Assembly (NCBI GenBank): GCA_041485385.1
Contig: JBGPJM010000090.1
Coordinates: forward strand, 1 to 17,763
Direction: 5' to 3'
Length of the DNA: 17,763 bases
From: JBGPJM01 sp041485385
GTDB lineage: Bacteria; Planctomycetota; Phycisphaerae; Phycisphaerales; UBA1924
This document shows, piece after piece, positions 1-7,652 of the stretch. The first letter of the stretch is position 1, and each line of letters starts with the position of its first letter. Below the pieces are notes generated by a model. It saw only the letters and a list, made by a program, of their open reading frames with translations. It was not told the DNA's origin and did not search any database. The position numbers and the translations under genes are program-made.

Positions 1-165
1 CCGAAGAACGAGACATGGACGATCGGGGGCGGGCACGTATGCTGGGTTCGCCGCAGCCGGATCAAGCCGGAGGAACTGGCCAGGGCGATCGCACGCCTCG
101 TGGAGTTCCTGGACACCATTCCGCCCGAGCTCTCGGAATGGACCGCGGCCGACGCCGGCGCATGA
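1..165 (+). CDS. C-terminal fragment of an unidentified protein (cut by window edge)
   Basis: Frame 1 is open from the first base to a TGA at 163-165 and gives 54 residues ending in EWTAADAGA. Codon third positions are strongly G/C, as in the real genes of this window, which supports coding. The fragment has a short Trp/Gly-rich beta-like start (ETWTIGGGHVCWV), then a helix (KPEELARAIARLVEFLDTIP). That pattern is common at the C-terminus of uncharacterised planctomycete proteins, but I do not recognise a family. The gene converges on rpmA, and the shared intergenic hairpin follows its stop immediately. The start and most of the protein lie outside the window. Confidence 0.55.
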   Translation, partial: PKNETWTIGGGHVCWVRRSRIKPEELARAIARLVEFLDTIPPELSEWTAADAGA

Positions 166-190
166 AAAACGCCGGGCGGCTCGCCCGGCG
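165..190 (-). terminator. Intrinsic terminator of rpmA
   Basis: Arms 171-177 (GCCGGGC) and 183-189 (GCCCGGC) pair perfectly around a 5-nt loop, and C170-G190 extends the stem to 8 bp. On the minus strand the stem is followed at once by five T (A165-A169 on the plus strand). This is the classical rho-independent layout for transcription leaving rpmA. There is no T-run on the plus side, so it probably works in one direction. Confidence 0.75.
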
Positions 191-219
191 CGGTTGAACT
201 GTGCTCGGTGCTCCTCGCC

Positions 220-510
220 TCAGACCGCCGCGGTCGAGGCGGGAAGCCACGCCGGACGCGGAACGCTGGCGTCGGAGGGGTCGATGTGCACCTTGCGGCC
301 GTGGAACAGCACCCGCCCATGCCCCACGGCATACAGGGTGTTGTCTCGCCCGATTCGAACGAGGTAACCCGGCTCGAAAGGCGTGCCGGTCTGACGGACG
401 ATGATCGAGCCCGGCTGGGCGATCTCACCGCCATACAGCTTGATGCCCCGGTACTTGGGGTTGGAGTCACGCCCGTTACGGGTGGAACCTTGTCCCTTTT
501 TGTGCGCCAT
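220..510 (-). CDS. rpmA: 50S ribosomal protein L27
   Basis: This 96-residue protein is bL27 of the large ribosomal subunit, whose flexible N-terminus reaches towards the peptidyl-transferase centre. The start MAHKKGQGSTRNGRDSNPKY is the L27 signature. YRGIKLYGGE, GSIIVRQTGT and VGRDNTLYA-like blocks follow in the family order. The C-terminus (about residues 75-96, PSDASVPRPAWLPASTAAV) is a little longer than the usual 85-residue protein and is Ala/Pro-rich. The ATG at 508-510 begins the canonical N-terminus, so the start is secure, although no strong Shine-Dalgarno is visible. L27 is usually encoded just after rplU (L21). Here the upstream neighbour is a secreted protein, so rpmA stands apart from rplU. 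An intrinsic terminator follows at 165-190, and two small hairpins lie in its leader. Confidence 0.97.
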   Translation of the reverse strand: MAHKKGQGSTRNGRDSNPKYRGIKLYGGEIAQPGSIIVRQTGTPFEPGYLVRIGRDNTLYAVGHGRVLFHGRKVHIDPSDASVPRPAWLPASTAAV

Positions 511-558
511 GAGATGGATCTCGCGGGAGCAGGTACCGAACAGCCGCCTTGAACATCA

Positions 559-597
559 CGCGGACAACCGTCCGCGAAGCCCGGCCATCCGGGCCGG
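559..597 (-). promoter_or_regulatory. Two adjacent hairpins in the rpmA leader
   Basis: Arms 559-565 (CGCGGAC) and 570-576 (GTCCGCG) form a perfect 7-bp stem with an AACC loop. Arms 581-586 (CCGGCC) and 592-597 (GGCCGG) form a second 6-bp stem. They lie between the stop of the secreted-protein gene (613) and the rpmA start (510). No T-run follows on either strand. They could attenuate or separate the two transcripts, or they could be an L27 leader structure. The base pairing is visible; the role is a guess. Confidence 0.35.
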
Positions 598-612
598 AAC
601 AGTAGACGGCGC

Positions 613-1284
613 CTACCGCATAATCCAGCCGGCCGGCTCGGCAAGGGGGATGTCATGCCCCTCCTGTCCCACCAGTTCGCCGCTGATCTGGTAGTTGAGA
701 CGGAGCGTTTTGCGGAGGACAAACTTCTGGTGGGTGTCGGGGGCGTCGACCGTGGCCGTCTCGCCACTGAACCCCGCGGCATAGACCGCGAGCTCCTCGA
801 GGTTCAGGTCGTTGGCGGGCCAGATCACGATGCCGTCGCGGGCGTTCTCCTTGCCCTGCAAGAGCTGGCCGATAATGCTGATCTGGTCCTGCACGAACTG
901 GTTCTGCACGCTCTCGATCAGCTTTCGGGTGACCTCCAGCGGCACGCCGCGCCCGGAACGAAGCACCTCGTCGTCGGTTGCGAGCTCGAACGCCGGGGCA
1001 AACAGGAGATCCTCGCCGGAGTTGTTGGTGACCTGATAGGTCATGTAGAAATACGTACGGGGCCCGGCACCAACATCGACCGTGGCCAGCCGCAGCGGGC
1101 CGGCGGCCACGTCCAGTTGCCATCGACGCGGCACCGGATCCGGCTCGGGGGCGGCGGCGGCAAGCATCAGCACGACGCCGGCGAGGGCTACGCACACGAG
1201 AACTCGACCGAATTCCGGAACAGCGCGCCGGGCGTGCCGGAGGATCGCGGCCATAAACTCAGGGCAGAACCGTGTGCTGGTCAT
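613..1284 (-). CDS. Secreted or membrane-anchored protein of unknown function
   Basis: This is a 223-residue protein. After a basic start it has a hydrophobic segment at about residues 27-45 (VLVCVALAGVVLMLAAAA) ending in an Ala-rich stretch before EPDPVP, so it is either exported or N-terminally anchored. The rest (about 55-220) looks beta-rich. It contains YFYMTYQVTNNSGEDLLFAP, which reads like an immunoglobulin-like strand pair (tolerating or describing 'normal' protein interactions), and near the end FVLRKTLRLNYQISGELVGQ. No catalytic motif is visible. The ATG at 1282-1284 has GGAG seven bases upstream on its strand, which supports this start; a second Met at residue 11 is possible. It is divergent from the GNAT gene (about 71 bp between starts) and lies upstream of rpmA on the same strand. 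I do not recognise the family; similar exported proteins occur in planctomycetes. Confidence 0.75.
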   Translation of the reverse strand: MTSTRFCPEFMAAILRHARRAVPEFGRVLVCVALAGVVLMLAAAAPEPDPVPRRWQLDVAAGPLRLATVDVGAGPRTYFYMTYQVTNNSGEDLLFAPAFELATDDEVLRSGRGVPLEVTRKLIESVQNQFVQDQISIIGQLLQGKENARDGIVIWPANDLNLEELAVYAAGFSGETATVDAPDTHQKFVLRKTLRLNYQISGELVGQEGHDIPLAEPAGWIMR

Positions 1285-1355
1285 TGGTCATCTCCGCGTT
1301 CTAGTGAGGCGTAGTCTAGTTGACGCCGCCGACTCGTCAAACCCAGGAATCCGTC

Positions 1356-2516
1356 ATGAACCCGCTGAATGGCCAGAGGCACGCGACGGGCCCTCCGGTC
1401 TCGGAGTCGGCTCCCGGCTCGCCAGAGGCCCCGGTAGGCCAGCCCGCCGCTAGACCCGTCGAGGTGGTCCGCGTTGGTCCGGACGGCGTGTTGGCGGCCG
1501 CGGAGCGGCTCGTGGGATCGGGTGCGGGGCCTCGCGCCCCGGCGGCCCGACGGTTCATCGAGGCGGCCGGGCAGTTCGGGATCGATCTTTCGCTCCTCTG
1601 GGCCGTGCCCGACCCAACCGGACGCGGCTTTCAGCAGGCCTGCCTGGCGGTCATCGGGTCCGGACGCACCGCCATGCTGTTCGTCTCAAGTGAGGAAGAG
1701 CCGATACGCCCGCGTCGAGGGGGTGGTTCCGGATCAAGCGAATGCGAAGTCGCGGCGTTCGCGCTGCGGCAGCGCGTGGCGCTGGTGACCGCCGCCTGCC
1801 GGCATCTTCGGACGGTGCCGGCGCCGGGGTGCGACGGTTGCCCGGCCCCGGGCGCTGAGCCCGCGGTCACGCTGGCCCAGTCGCTGCTGGAACCGGAAGA
1901 AACCGCCGCGATCGCTTCGCTCTCCGCCGCCGGATTCCGAAGGCTGGGGGACTTGGCGTACATGCACCGGAACATCCCGCGCCACGCGCCGGCCCGGGGA
2001 TTGAGTGTCCCCGTGTGGCCCGACGGCATGGCGGTGCGCCGCCTCTCGGAGATCCCGGCCCGGGAGCACAGCCCGCTGCTACTCAGGGCGCTGGAGCGAT
2101 CGTACATCGACACGCTCGACTGTCCGGAGCTCTGCGGCATGCGCCGCGTGCAGGACGTCCTCGACTCGCACAGATCGGTTGGGAAGTTCGATCCCGCGCT
2201 TTGGTGGGTCGCCTTCCAGAGCGATCAGGCCGAGGGGTGCATGCTGCTGACGCCGTGCCCGGAGCAGCACGCCGTGGAGCTGGTGTACCTCGGGCTCTCA
2301 CCGCCGCTGCGCGGGTGCGGGCTGGCGGCGTCGCTGCTGAAGATGGGCATCGCCGAGCTCGCGGGGCGGCGGGAGCACACACTCACGTGCGCAGTGGACC
2401 TTCGGAACACGCCGGCGCTCAAGCTCTACGAGCGGGCGGGGTTCGAGCGGGCGGCCGTGCGCGTGCCGATGGTGCTGCCGCTCGCGGGAGACGAGCGCCC
2501 GCACGAAAGCGGCTGA
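1356..2516 (+). CDS. Tandem GNAT-family N-acetyltransferase
   Basis: This 386-residue protein has two GNAT-like halves. The C-terminal half (about 225-375) is a normal acetyl-CoA-dependent N-acetyltransferase. It has the VELVYLGLSPPLRGCGLAAS block, with the pyrophosphate-binding R-G-C-G-L-A at about 319-324, and NTPALKLYERAGF at about 351-363. The N-terminal half (about 36-205) has GRTAMLF and a closing AAGFRRLGDLAYMHRNI, which resembles the end of a GNAT fold but lacks a clear cofactor loop. This suggests a degenerate first domain, as in MshD-like tandem proteins. The substrate cannot be told. The ATG at 1356 is preceded by CAGGA about eight bases upstream. An in-frame TTG at 1320 would add 12 residues but has no better signal. 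The gene is divergent from the secreted-protein gene and ends next to the candidate origin. Confidence 0.88.
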   Translation: MNPLNGQRHATGPPVSESAPGSPEAPVGQPAARPVEVVRVGPDGVLAAAERLVGSGAGPRAPAARRFIEAAGQFGIDLSLLWAVPDPTGRGFQQACLAVIGSGRTAMLFVSSEEEPIRPRRGGGSGSSECEVAAFALRQRVALVTAACRHLRTVPAPGCDGCPAPGAEPAVTLAQSLLEPEETAAIASLSAAGFRRLGDLAYMHRNIPRHAPARGLSVPVWPDGMAVRRLSEIPAREHSPLLLRALERSYIDTLDCPELCGMRRVQDVLDSHRSVGKFDPALWWVAFQSDQAEGCMLLTPCPEQHAVELVYLGLSPPLRGCGLAASLLKMGIAELAGRREHTLTCAVDLRNTPALKLYERAGFERAAVRVPMVLPLAGDERPHESG

Positions 2517-3015
2517 GCCGAGCGGCCCCCGAGCGCCGATTTGCCCCCAGGTTATCCACGACGTGCGCACGAAGCCTGTGGAGACCGTGCACAAGTTTTT
2601 TTCTGGCGCGCAAGTGCCGGAGATACCGCCATCAACGCGCGTGTGGATGAAGATTGTGTAAAGCAAACCGTTGAGTTGCGCCCGATTCGACGGTACTCTC
2701 ACGCCCGGTCACGGAATCGACCGACGATCTGGCTTCTTCACACGGTCCCGCCCGGTTTGTTCAGCCCCGACCTCGATCCTCTCGGCAGCGATGGCACGCC
2801 GCGATGCGGCAAGGGTGTCATGCGCAATGCCGCGACGATGAGGCTGGGCAATGGGGGCGGACGCGGGGGCAAACCCGCGGATCAAGGGTGTGCTGACGGC
2901 CGGGTCGAGAGGGAATGGACTCGCGTGGCGAGAACGATGGTTCGACGGCCCGGCTCACGTCGAGACGGTGCCGGCGGTTGGTTCCGGACAACATAGAGTC
3001 TGAGATCTGAGAGGT
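2517..3015. other. oriC: Candidate chromosomal origin (oriC) / dnaA upstream region
   Basis: This 499-nt stretch has no convincing gene and lies directly in front of dnaA. Against the known DnaA box TTATNCACA it holds these sites. TTATCCACG at 2552-2560 (plus) has one mismatch. TGTGGAGAC at 2577-2585 (minus) has two. TGTGGATGA at 2642-2650 (minus) has one. TGTGTAAAG at 2655-2663 (minus) has two. TTCTTCACA at 2734-2742 (plus) has one. A locally AT-rich patch (about 2593-2603 and 2651-2678, including a run of seven T) stands out in very GC-rich DNA. A small hairpin is at 2862-2879 (CGCGGG/CCCGCG). The sites are visible; calling it the origin, or alternatively a dnaA autoregulatory region, is inference. 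Confidence 0.5.
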
Positions 3016-4959
3016 GTGACCTTGGAGATGAGTCACGCTGAGGGGTTGGCCCGCGCCACGACAGGCCCGCGCGGAACAGAGAACGGCACCCAGGGACGGA
3101 AGCAGACGGAGGCGATCGATGCACGGAACGAGGGAAGTAGCCGCGAGGTAAGTCTGATCGGGGTGGCCGCGCCGTCCACAACGCCCAGGAGCGTCCCGGA
3201 TCGCCCCGGTGACGCCGGGCCGCGCCGCGCGGAAAAAATCCCCCGCCCGGCGGGACCCGAACTCCTCGGCCGGATCAACGATCGGCTGGCCCGTCGCGTC
3301 GGCCCTGCGAGCTACTCGCAATACTTCGAAGGACAGGTTTCCATTCGGTTCTCGGATGGGCGACTCGAGGTCGACGCGCCCACGAGGTTCATGGCCGGGC
3401 TGCTGGGCCGCCGCTTCGGCGATGTGCTGCGGGAGGTGACCAGGGAAGAGACCGGCGCCGCCGAGATCGAGGTCAGCATCGGCGTCACCGAAGCAGAGCC
3501 CGGTCCGTACGCCGGGCAACCGGCCTCGCACAACGAGCAGGGTCATCCCGACGATGACCTGGTGACCGACGGCCCGGCAGCCAGCGCCTGGACGCGCCGA
3601 CCGGCGAAGCTGTCCCCCGCGTCGGGCGGCGGCCCACCCGTCTCGCGCCGACCCTCGCGGTATCGCCTCGACGACTTCGTCGTCGGCGAATCCAACCGTC
3701 TGGCGTACGACGCCGCGACGCACATCGCCGAGGGTGCCGGACTGCTCGGCGGCCTGCCGGGCACGCGCGGTGATCGTTCGTGCAGCCCGCTGTTCATCCA
3801 TGGACGCTGCGGGATGGGCAAGACCCACCTCCTGCAGGGGATCGCCGCCAGGTTCCTCGACCGTTTCCCCGGTTCGCAGGTCCGTTGCACGACGGGCGAG
3901 GCGTTCACCAACGAGTTCATCTTCGCCGTCCGCGAGGGGAGCACGGGCGGCACGGGCGGCGGGAAGGGGTTGGAGCGGTTCCGGAAGGCCTACCGGCGCG
4001 TCGATCTGCTCTGCATCGACGACGTGCACTTCCTGGCGAGCAAACAGGCCACGCAAGGGGAACTGCTACACACGTTCGATGCGCTGGACCTGGCCGGGGC
4101 GCGGATTGTGCTGGCCTCCGACGAGCACCCCCGCCACGTGAAGCAGTTCAGCGAGGCCCTCGTGTCGCGGTTCATGTCGGGGATGGTCGCCCGCCTCGAC
4201 CCCCCCGACCGGGAGATGTGCGAGCGCATCGTGCGCCGGTTCGCGCAGATGCGCGGGCTGGCGATCGAAGACGCGGCTGTCCGCGCCATCGCGCTGCACG
4301 CCTGTGCGCTGCCGGTCGGCGCCGCCCCCGGACGCAACAACGGGGCCGCCGGGGAGCCGGCGCGGGTGCAGGGCGGGCGATGCGGAATGTCCATCAGGGA
4401 GATTGAAGGGCTGCTCACGCGGATCGAGGCGCTGTGCCGGCTGGTCCCGGACAGGGCAACCGGGACCTTCGGCGCCGCCGCGGACAACGGGCCGGGCTGC
4501 CGACGGGTCGGCATGCTCATCGTCCAGCGGGCGTTGGGAATCGGGGGCGCATCGGTGACCGGCGCCACGGGCGACCCCGATCCCGATGGCATCATGCTCG
4601 GCCTGAACGGATCGCGCCCGCATCGCCCGGTGCGGCTCGACATGATCATCGCGCAGACCTGCCAGATGCTGCGGGTGGACCTCAATGACCTCGTCGGGCG
4701 CGGCCGCCACCCCAGGGTCGTGCTGGCCCGGTCGATGATCGCCGTGCTCGCGCGCAGGCTGACGACCCTCAGCTATCCCGAGATCGCCCGGGGCATGGGG
4801 CGACCGAACCACTCGACGATCGTGACCGCGTTCCAGAGATTGCAGGCGCGGATCGACGCGGGCCTGCCGGCGGGCCTTGACAGCGCGCCGGACATGACCC
4901 TCGGCGAGTTCTGCGACCGGCTGACCGGCGTGGTCCTGCACGCCGCGTCCCGGGCCTGA
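3016..4959 (+). CDS. dnaA: Chromosomal replication initiator protein DnaA
   Basis: DnaA is the AAA+ ATPase that binds DnaA boxes and opens oriC. Residues are counted from GTG 3016. An unusual extension of about 80 residues comes first. Domain I-like sequence is at about 83-157 (LLGRINDRLARRVGPASYSQ), followed by a Pro/Arg-rich linker to about 218. The AAA+ domain starts near YRLDDFVVGESN. It has Walker A GRCGMGKT at 263-270, Walker B LLCIDDVHF with D335-D336, sensor 1 IVLASDEHP, an arginine finger in LVSRFMSGM, and sensor 2 in SIREIEGLL. Domain IV ends with the recognition motif GRPNHSTIVTA. At 647 residues it is far longer than E. coli DnaA (467); the excess sits in the N-terminus, the linker and Gly/Ala-rich loops before sensor 2 and before domain IV. 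The start is unresolved between GTG 3016, TTG 3022 (AGAGG seven bases upstream, the best spacing) and ATG 3028. The candidate oriC lies immediately upstream. Confidence 0.96.
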   Translation: MTLEMSHAEGLARATTGPRGTENGTQGRKQTEAIDARNEGSSREVSLIGVAAPSTTPRSVPDRPGDAGPRRAEKIPRPAGPELLGRINDRLARRVGPASYSQYFEGQVSIRFSDGRLEVDAPTRFMAGLLGRRFGDVLREVTREETGAAEIEVSIGVTEAEPGPYAGQPASHNEQGHPDDDLVTDGPAASAWTRRPAKLSPASGGGPPVSRRPSRYRLDDFVVGESNRLAYDAATHIAEGAGLLGGLPGTRGDRSCSPLFIHGRCGMGKTHLLQGIAARFLDRFPGSQVRCTTGEAFTNEFIFAVREGSTGGTGGGKGLERFRKAYRRVDLLCIDDVHFLASKQATQGELLHTFDALDLAGARIVLASDEHPRHVKQFSEALVSRFMSGMVARLDPPDREMCERIVRRFAQMRGLAIEDAAVRAIALHACALPVGAAPGRNNGAAGEPARVQGGRCGMSIREIEGLLTRIEALCRLVPDRATGTFGAAADNGPGCRRVGMLIVQRALGIGGASVTGATGDPDPDGIMLGLNGSRPHRPVRLDMIIAQTCQMLRVDLNDLVGRGRHPRVVLARSMIAVLARRLTTLSYPEIARGMGRPNHSTIVTAFQRLQARIDAGLPAGLDSAPDMTLGEFCDRLTGVVLHAASRA

Positions 4960-5011
4960 GCGGGCCGGGCCAAGGCGGCCCGATAACTCCCCTCTCGCCC
5001 GCCCTGGCCAC

Positions 5012-5050
5012 CCCTCCCCCCGTCCATGGGGCAGTTGGGCGGGGGGAGGG
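5012..5050. repeat. Perfect 11-bp inverted repeat downstream of dnaA
   Basis: Arms 5012-5022 (CCCTCCCCCCG) and 5040-5050 (CGGGGGGAGGG) are exact reverse complements around a 17-nt loop. A smaller stem, 4961-4967 with 4976-4982 (CGGGCCG/CGGCCCG), follows the dnaA stop directly. Neither has a T-run. They may help end the dnaA transcript together with the hairpin at 5108-5165. The arms also carry G6/C6 runs. Confidence 0.5.
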
Positions 5051-5107
5051 TCCGGCAGGGCGTGGGCGGGCATTGCGGGGGGCCTGCGGGCCTTTCGAGA
5101 GTCACGG

Positions 5108-5165
5108 CGCGGCTCACGACGTGGGCGGGCGCGGCCTCGGTGGGGCGTCGTGTGCCGCGGCTTTT
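5108..5165 (+). terminator. Probable intrinsic terminator between dnaA and the aminotransferase gene
   Basis: Arms 5108-5121 and 5146-5159 pair over 14 positions with one T-T mismatch (CGCGGC-T-CACGACG against CGTCGTG-T-GCCGCG). GC and four T (5162-5165) follow on the plus strand. The loop is 24 nt and GC-rich. The position about 150 nt after the dnaA stop fits transcript termination, though the T-run is short. A regulatory leader for the next gene is the alternative. Confidence 0.5.
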
Positions 5166-5243
5166 CCGCAAGGCAAATCGAGCAACGGCCGATAATGCCG
5201 ACCGAATCGCCGCTCACTCCACCGATCGCTCCGCCGAGCCCTC

Positions 5244-6419
5244 ATGTCGCACGAGATCCCCCTCAGCCGCCCGGACATCTCCGACCTCGAGGTCGAGCTG
5301 GTCACCCAGACTCTCCACTCCGGGCGTCTGTCGATCGGGCCGATGCAGGATCGCTTCGAGCAACTCGTCGCGGCCAAAGCCGACCGGCGCTACGGCGTGG
5401 CGGTGTCGTCGGGCACTTGCGGGCTGCACCTGGCGATGCTGTCCCTGGGGATCAAGCCCGGCGACGAGGTCATCACCACGCCCTTCTCCTTCATCGCCTC
5501 GGCGAACGCCATCCTCTTCGTCGGCGCCACACCCGTCTTCGTCGACATCTGCCCCAAGTCCCTGAACATGGACCCGGCCCTGCTCGAACAGGCGATCACG
5601 CCCCGCACCAGGGCGATCATCGCCGTCGAGTGCTTCGGCAACCCGGCGCGGATGGCGGACTACGCGGCGATCGCCGCCCGGCACGAGATCCCCCTCATCG
5701 AGGACTGCTGTGAAGCGCTGGGTTGTTCGTACCGCGGGCGACCGGCGGGGTCCTTCGGGCGCGTGGGAATCTTCGGGTTCTACCCCAACAAGCAGATCAC
5801 CACCGGCGAGGGCGGGATGATCGTCACCGACGACAAGCGCATCGCCGACATGTGCCGCTCGCTGCGGAGCCAGGGACGACCGATCCCCGATGACACCGCC
5901 AGGCCGGGGCCGCAGACGGCCCTCGGCTCGTGGCTGACGCACGAGCGCCTCGGGTACAACTACCGCCTCAGCGAGGTGAACGCGGCGATCGGCGTCGGGC
6001 AGATGCGCCGGTTCGACCAGATCGTCCAGCGCCGCCAGGATGTCGCCCGGGGGTACATCAACCGGCTGATGGACCAGAGCGACCTCATCCTGCCGACCGT
6101 CGAGCCCGAGACCGTGATGAGCTGGTTCGTATTCGTCGTCCGCCTCGCCGCCCCCTTCACACGCGACGAGCGCGACCGCATCGTGGCGGGCATGCGCCAG
6201 CACGACATCGGTGCCGCCGACTACTTCCCCTGCATCCATCTGCAGCCGTTCTACCGTGAGCAGTTCGGGTTCAGGCCCGGCGACTTCCCCATCGCCGAGT
6301 CGGTCAGCCAGCGGACAATCGCGCTGCCGTTCTACGGCGCGCTCACGACGCAGGACACCGACCTGGTGGTGCAGACGCTCGAGCTCATGATCGGCAGGGA
6401 GTCCATCAAGCGGAGTTGA
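5244..6419 (+). CDS. DegT/DnrJ/EryC1/StrS-family PLP aminotransferase
   Basis: This 391-residue protein belongs to the sugar aminotransferase family, which transfers an amino group (usually from glutamate) to nucleotide-linked keto-sugars for surface polysaccharides or glycans. Family blocks appear in order: IPLSRPDISDLE at the start, the phosphate-binding VSSGTCGLHLA (about 54-64), GDEVITTPFSFIASANAI, the cofactor-contacting IEDCCEALG (D154, E157), and the Schiff-base lysine K183 in FYPNKQITTGEGGMI. The second position of the D-x-x-Q/E motif is Glu rather than the commoner Gln. Length is normal for the family (about 370-400). The ATG at 5244 gives the expected N-terminus, but no good Shine-Dalgarno is visible. 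No glycosyltransferase or sugar-nucleotide gene lies near it, so the substrate cannot be inferred from context. Its TGA (6417-6419) abuts the next gene's stop. Confidence 0.93.
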   Translation: MSHEIPLSRPDISDLEVELVTQTLHSGRLSIGPMQDRFEQLVAAKADRRYGVAVSSGTCGLHLAMLSLGIKPGDEVITTPFSFIASANAILFVGATPVFVDICPKSLNMDPALLEQAITPRTRAIIAVECFGNPARMADYAAIAARHEIPLIEDCCEALGCSYRGRPAGSFGRVGIFGFYPNKQITTGEGGMIVTDDKRIADMCRSLRSQGRPIPDDTARPGPQTALGSWLTHERLGYNYRLSEVNAAIGVGQMRRFDQIVQRRQDVARGYINRLMDQSDLILPTVEPETVMSWFVFVVRLAAPFTRDERDRIVAGMRQHDIGAADYFPCIHLQPFYREQFGFRPGDFPIAESVSQRTIALPFYGALTTQDTDLVVQTLELMIGRESIKRS

Positions 6420-7625
6420 TCACGGCCGCACGGCCGCGCCCGGCGCCGTGTCAACGGCCGGAGCGGGGGCGGACCCCTTCTCCGCTGGGTTCTCCGCCGC
6501 CTCCGCGCGGACGGCCACGAGCTGCCGCTGCAGCATCGCGATCATCTCGCTGAGCCGTTGCCGCTCGGCTTCCCCGGCGAGCAGGTCCTGGCGCTGCGCA
6601 GCACCACCCGCCGGCGGCATCGCGCGGGCGGCGAGCTGCTGCTGGTACTGCCGCAGCCCGCTCTCCAGCCGGGCAATCTCCTCGTCGGGTGTCAGGGCCG
6701 GTGCGTCCGGGAAGCGGGCCACATCCAGCTGCTGCTGCCACACGCGCGGGTCGATCGCCGCGTTGAACCTGCCCTGCTGCGCCGAGAAGACGTTCGGCTC
6801 CTCTAGGTCCACCGCTCCGCCGCGAGGCTGCCCGCCCGCCGTGAGCACCGGCCGGTAGATCGGAAGCTGCGCCTTGAGGCGGATCTTGCGGAGCTCTTCC
6901 GGCGTGAGCCGCCCGGGGACGTTCTCGGCATCCCACTGGCCGGCGCCCAGTCCGCACTCGATCGGCTGCCCGATCGTCGGGCCCAGCAGCGGCTTGCTCC
7001 GGACTTCCCACGCGAGCGCGAGGCGCCCGGCCTGCATCTGCGACGAAGGAAGATCCGCGAAGCGCCCAAGCTCGACGTCGAAGGTGAGCTTCTTCTCCCC
7101 GCGACGGATCACCACGTGCAGCTTGTCGCCGGGGTCGTGCGCGATAATGTGCCCGCCGAGGGTCAGCTGAGCGTTCCGGCTGCGGAGCGGCACGCCCTCG
7201 ACCTCCAGGAACATGTCGCCCGGCTCCAGCACCCGTGACGACGGGAACTGCGGGAACGTGTTGCCGATCACCACGCGGTCCGGCAGGTACTGCGGCTGCA
7301 CGAACTGCACGCCCATCGCCGCACGCGGCGAGGTCATGAACCGTTCCTTGGCCGCCTCCAGCAGCCGGTACCGCTGCTCGCTCGAAAGGTCGGCGCGCTG
7401 CAGGGCAGATTCGATGTCGGCAAACGAGAACCGGTCGGCCGTGGCGAGCTCGCCCATGGCGCTCTCGCGGGCGCGGACGTCCGCCGAGCCCAGCGCCGCC
7501 ACCACCTCCGGCAGGGGCGCCTCGGGCTGCTCCTGCGCGACCGCCCCTCCGGCGAGCATGCACGCGCCGATCAGCGCCACGCACGCCGCGCCCCGGTCTC
7601 TTACAAATGCCCGCCCGAGTTTCAT
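6420..7625 (-). CDS. Secreted PDZ-domain protein with C-terminal coiled coil
   Basis: This is a 401-residue exported protein. A signal peptide occupies about residues 1-30, with a hydrophobic core CVALIGACMLAGG and probable cleavage after AVA. Residues 37-95 are helical (a possible HEAT-like stretch, VVAALGSADVRARESAMGEL). A PDZ-like domain covers about 100-190: AMGVQFVQPQYLPDRVVIG, then LEPGDMFLEVEGVPL and a final beta pair LHVVIRRGEKKLTFDVEL. A linker follows, then a likely coiled coil at about 315-380 (EEIARLESGLRQYQQQLA and QRLSEMIAMLQRQLVAVRAE), then an Ala/Pro tail. No protease domain is present, so it is not a DegP-type enzyme. A scaffolding or envelope role is the modest guess. The ATG at 7625 has AGGAG seven bases upstream. 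It lies 27 nt after the kinase gene and is the last gene of the minus-strand run. Confidence 0.82.
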   Translation of the reverse strand: MKLGRAFVRDRGAACVALIGACMLAGGAVAQEQPEAPLPEVVAALGSADVRARESAMGELATADRFSFADIESALQRADLSSEQRYRLLEAAKERFMTSPRAAMGVQFVQPQYLPDRVVIGNTFPQFPSSRVLEPGDMFLEVEGVPLRSRNAQLTLGGHIIAHDPGDKLHVVIRRGEKKLTFDVELGRFADLPSSQMQAGRLALAWEVRSKPLLGPTIGQPIECGLGAGQWDAENVPGRLTPEELRKIRLKAQLPIYRPVLTAGGQPRGGAVDLEEPNVFSAQQGRFNAAIDPRVWQQQLDVARFPDAPALTPDEEIARLESGLRQYQQQLAARAMPPAGGAAQRQDLLAGEAERQRLSEMIAMLQRQLVAVRAEAAENPAEKGSAPAPAVDTAPGAAVRP

Positions 7626-7652
7626 CGCCTTGCTCCTGCCCTCATGGGCTGC

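Noticed and set aside
2541..2996. Plus-strand open frame of 151 codons between the GNAT gene and dnaA
   Set aside because: Irregular third positions and no recognisable protein features; the DnaA-box-like sites fall inside it, so regulatory DNA is the better reading.
2818..4056. Minus-strand open frame of 412 codons opposite dnaA
   Set aside because: Antisense to the AAA+ domain of DnaA, Arg/Pro-rich, with no family features.
4066..5217. Minus-strand open frame of 383 codons opposite the dnaA end
   Set aside because: Antisense shadow of domain IV and the 3' gap; Arg/Ala/Gly-rich with no motif.
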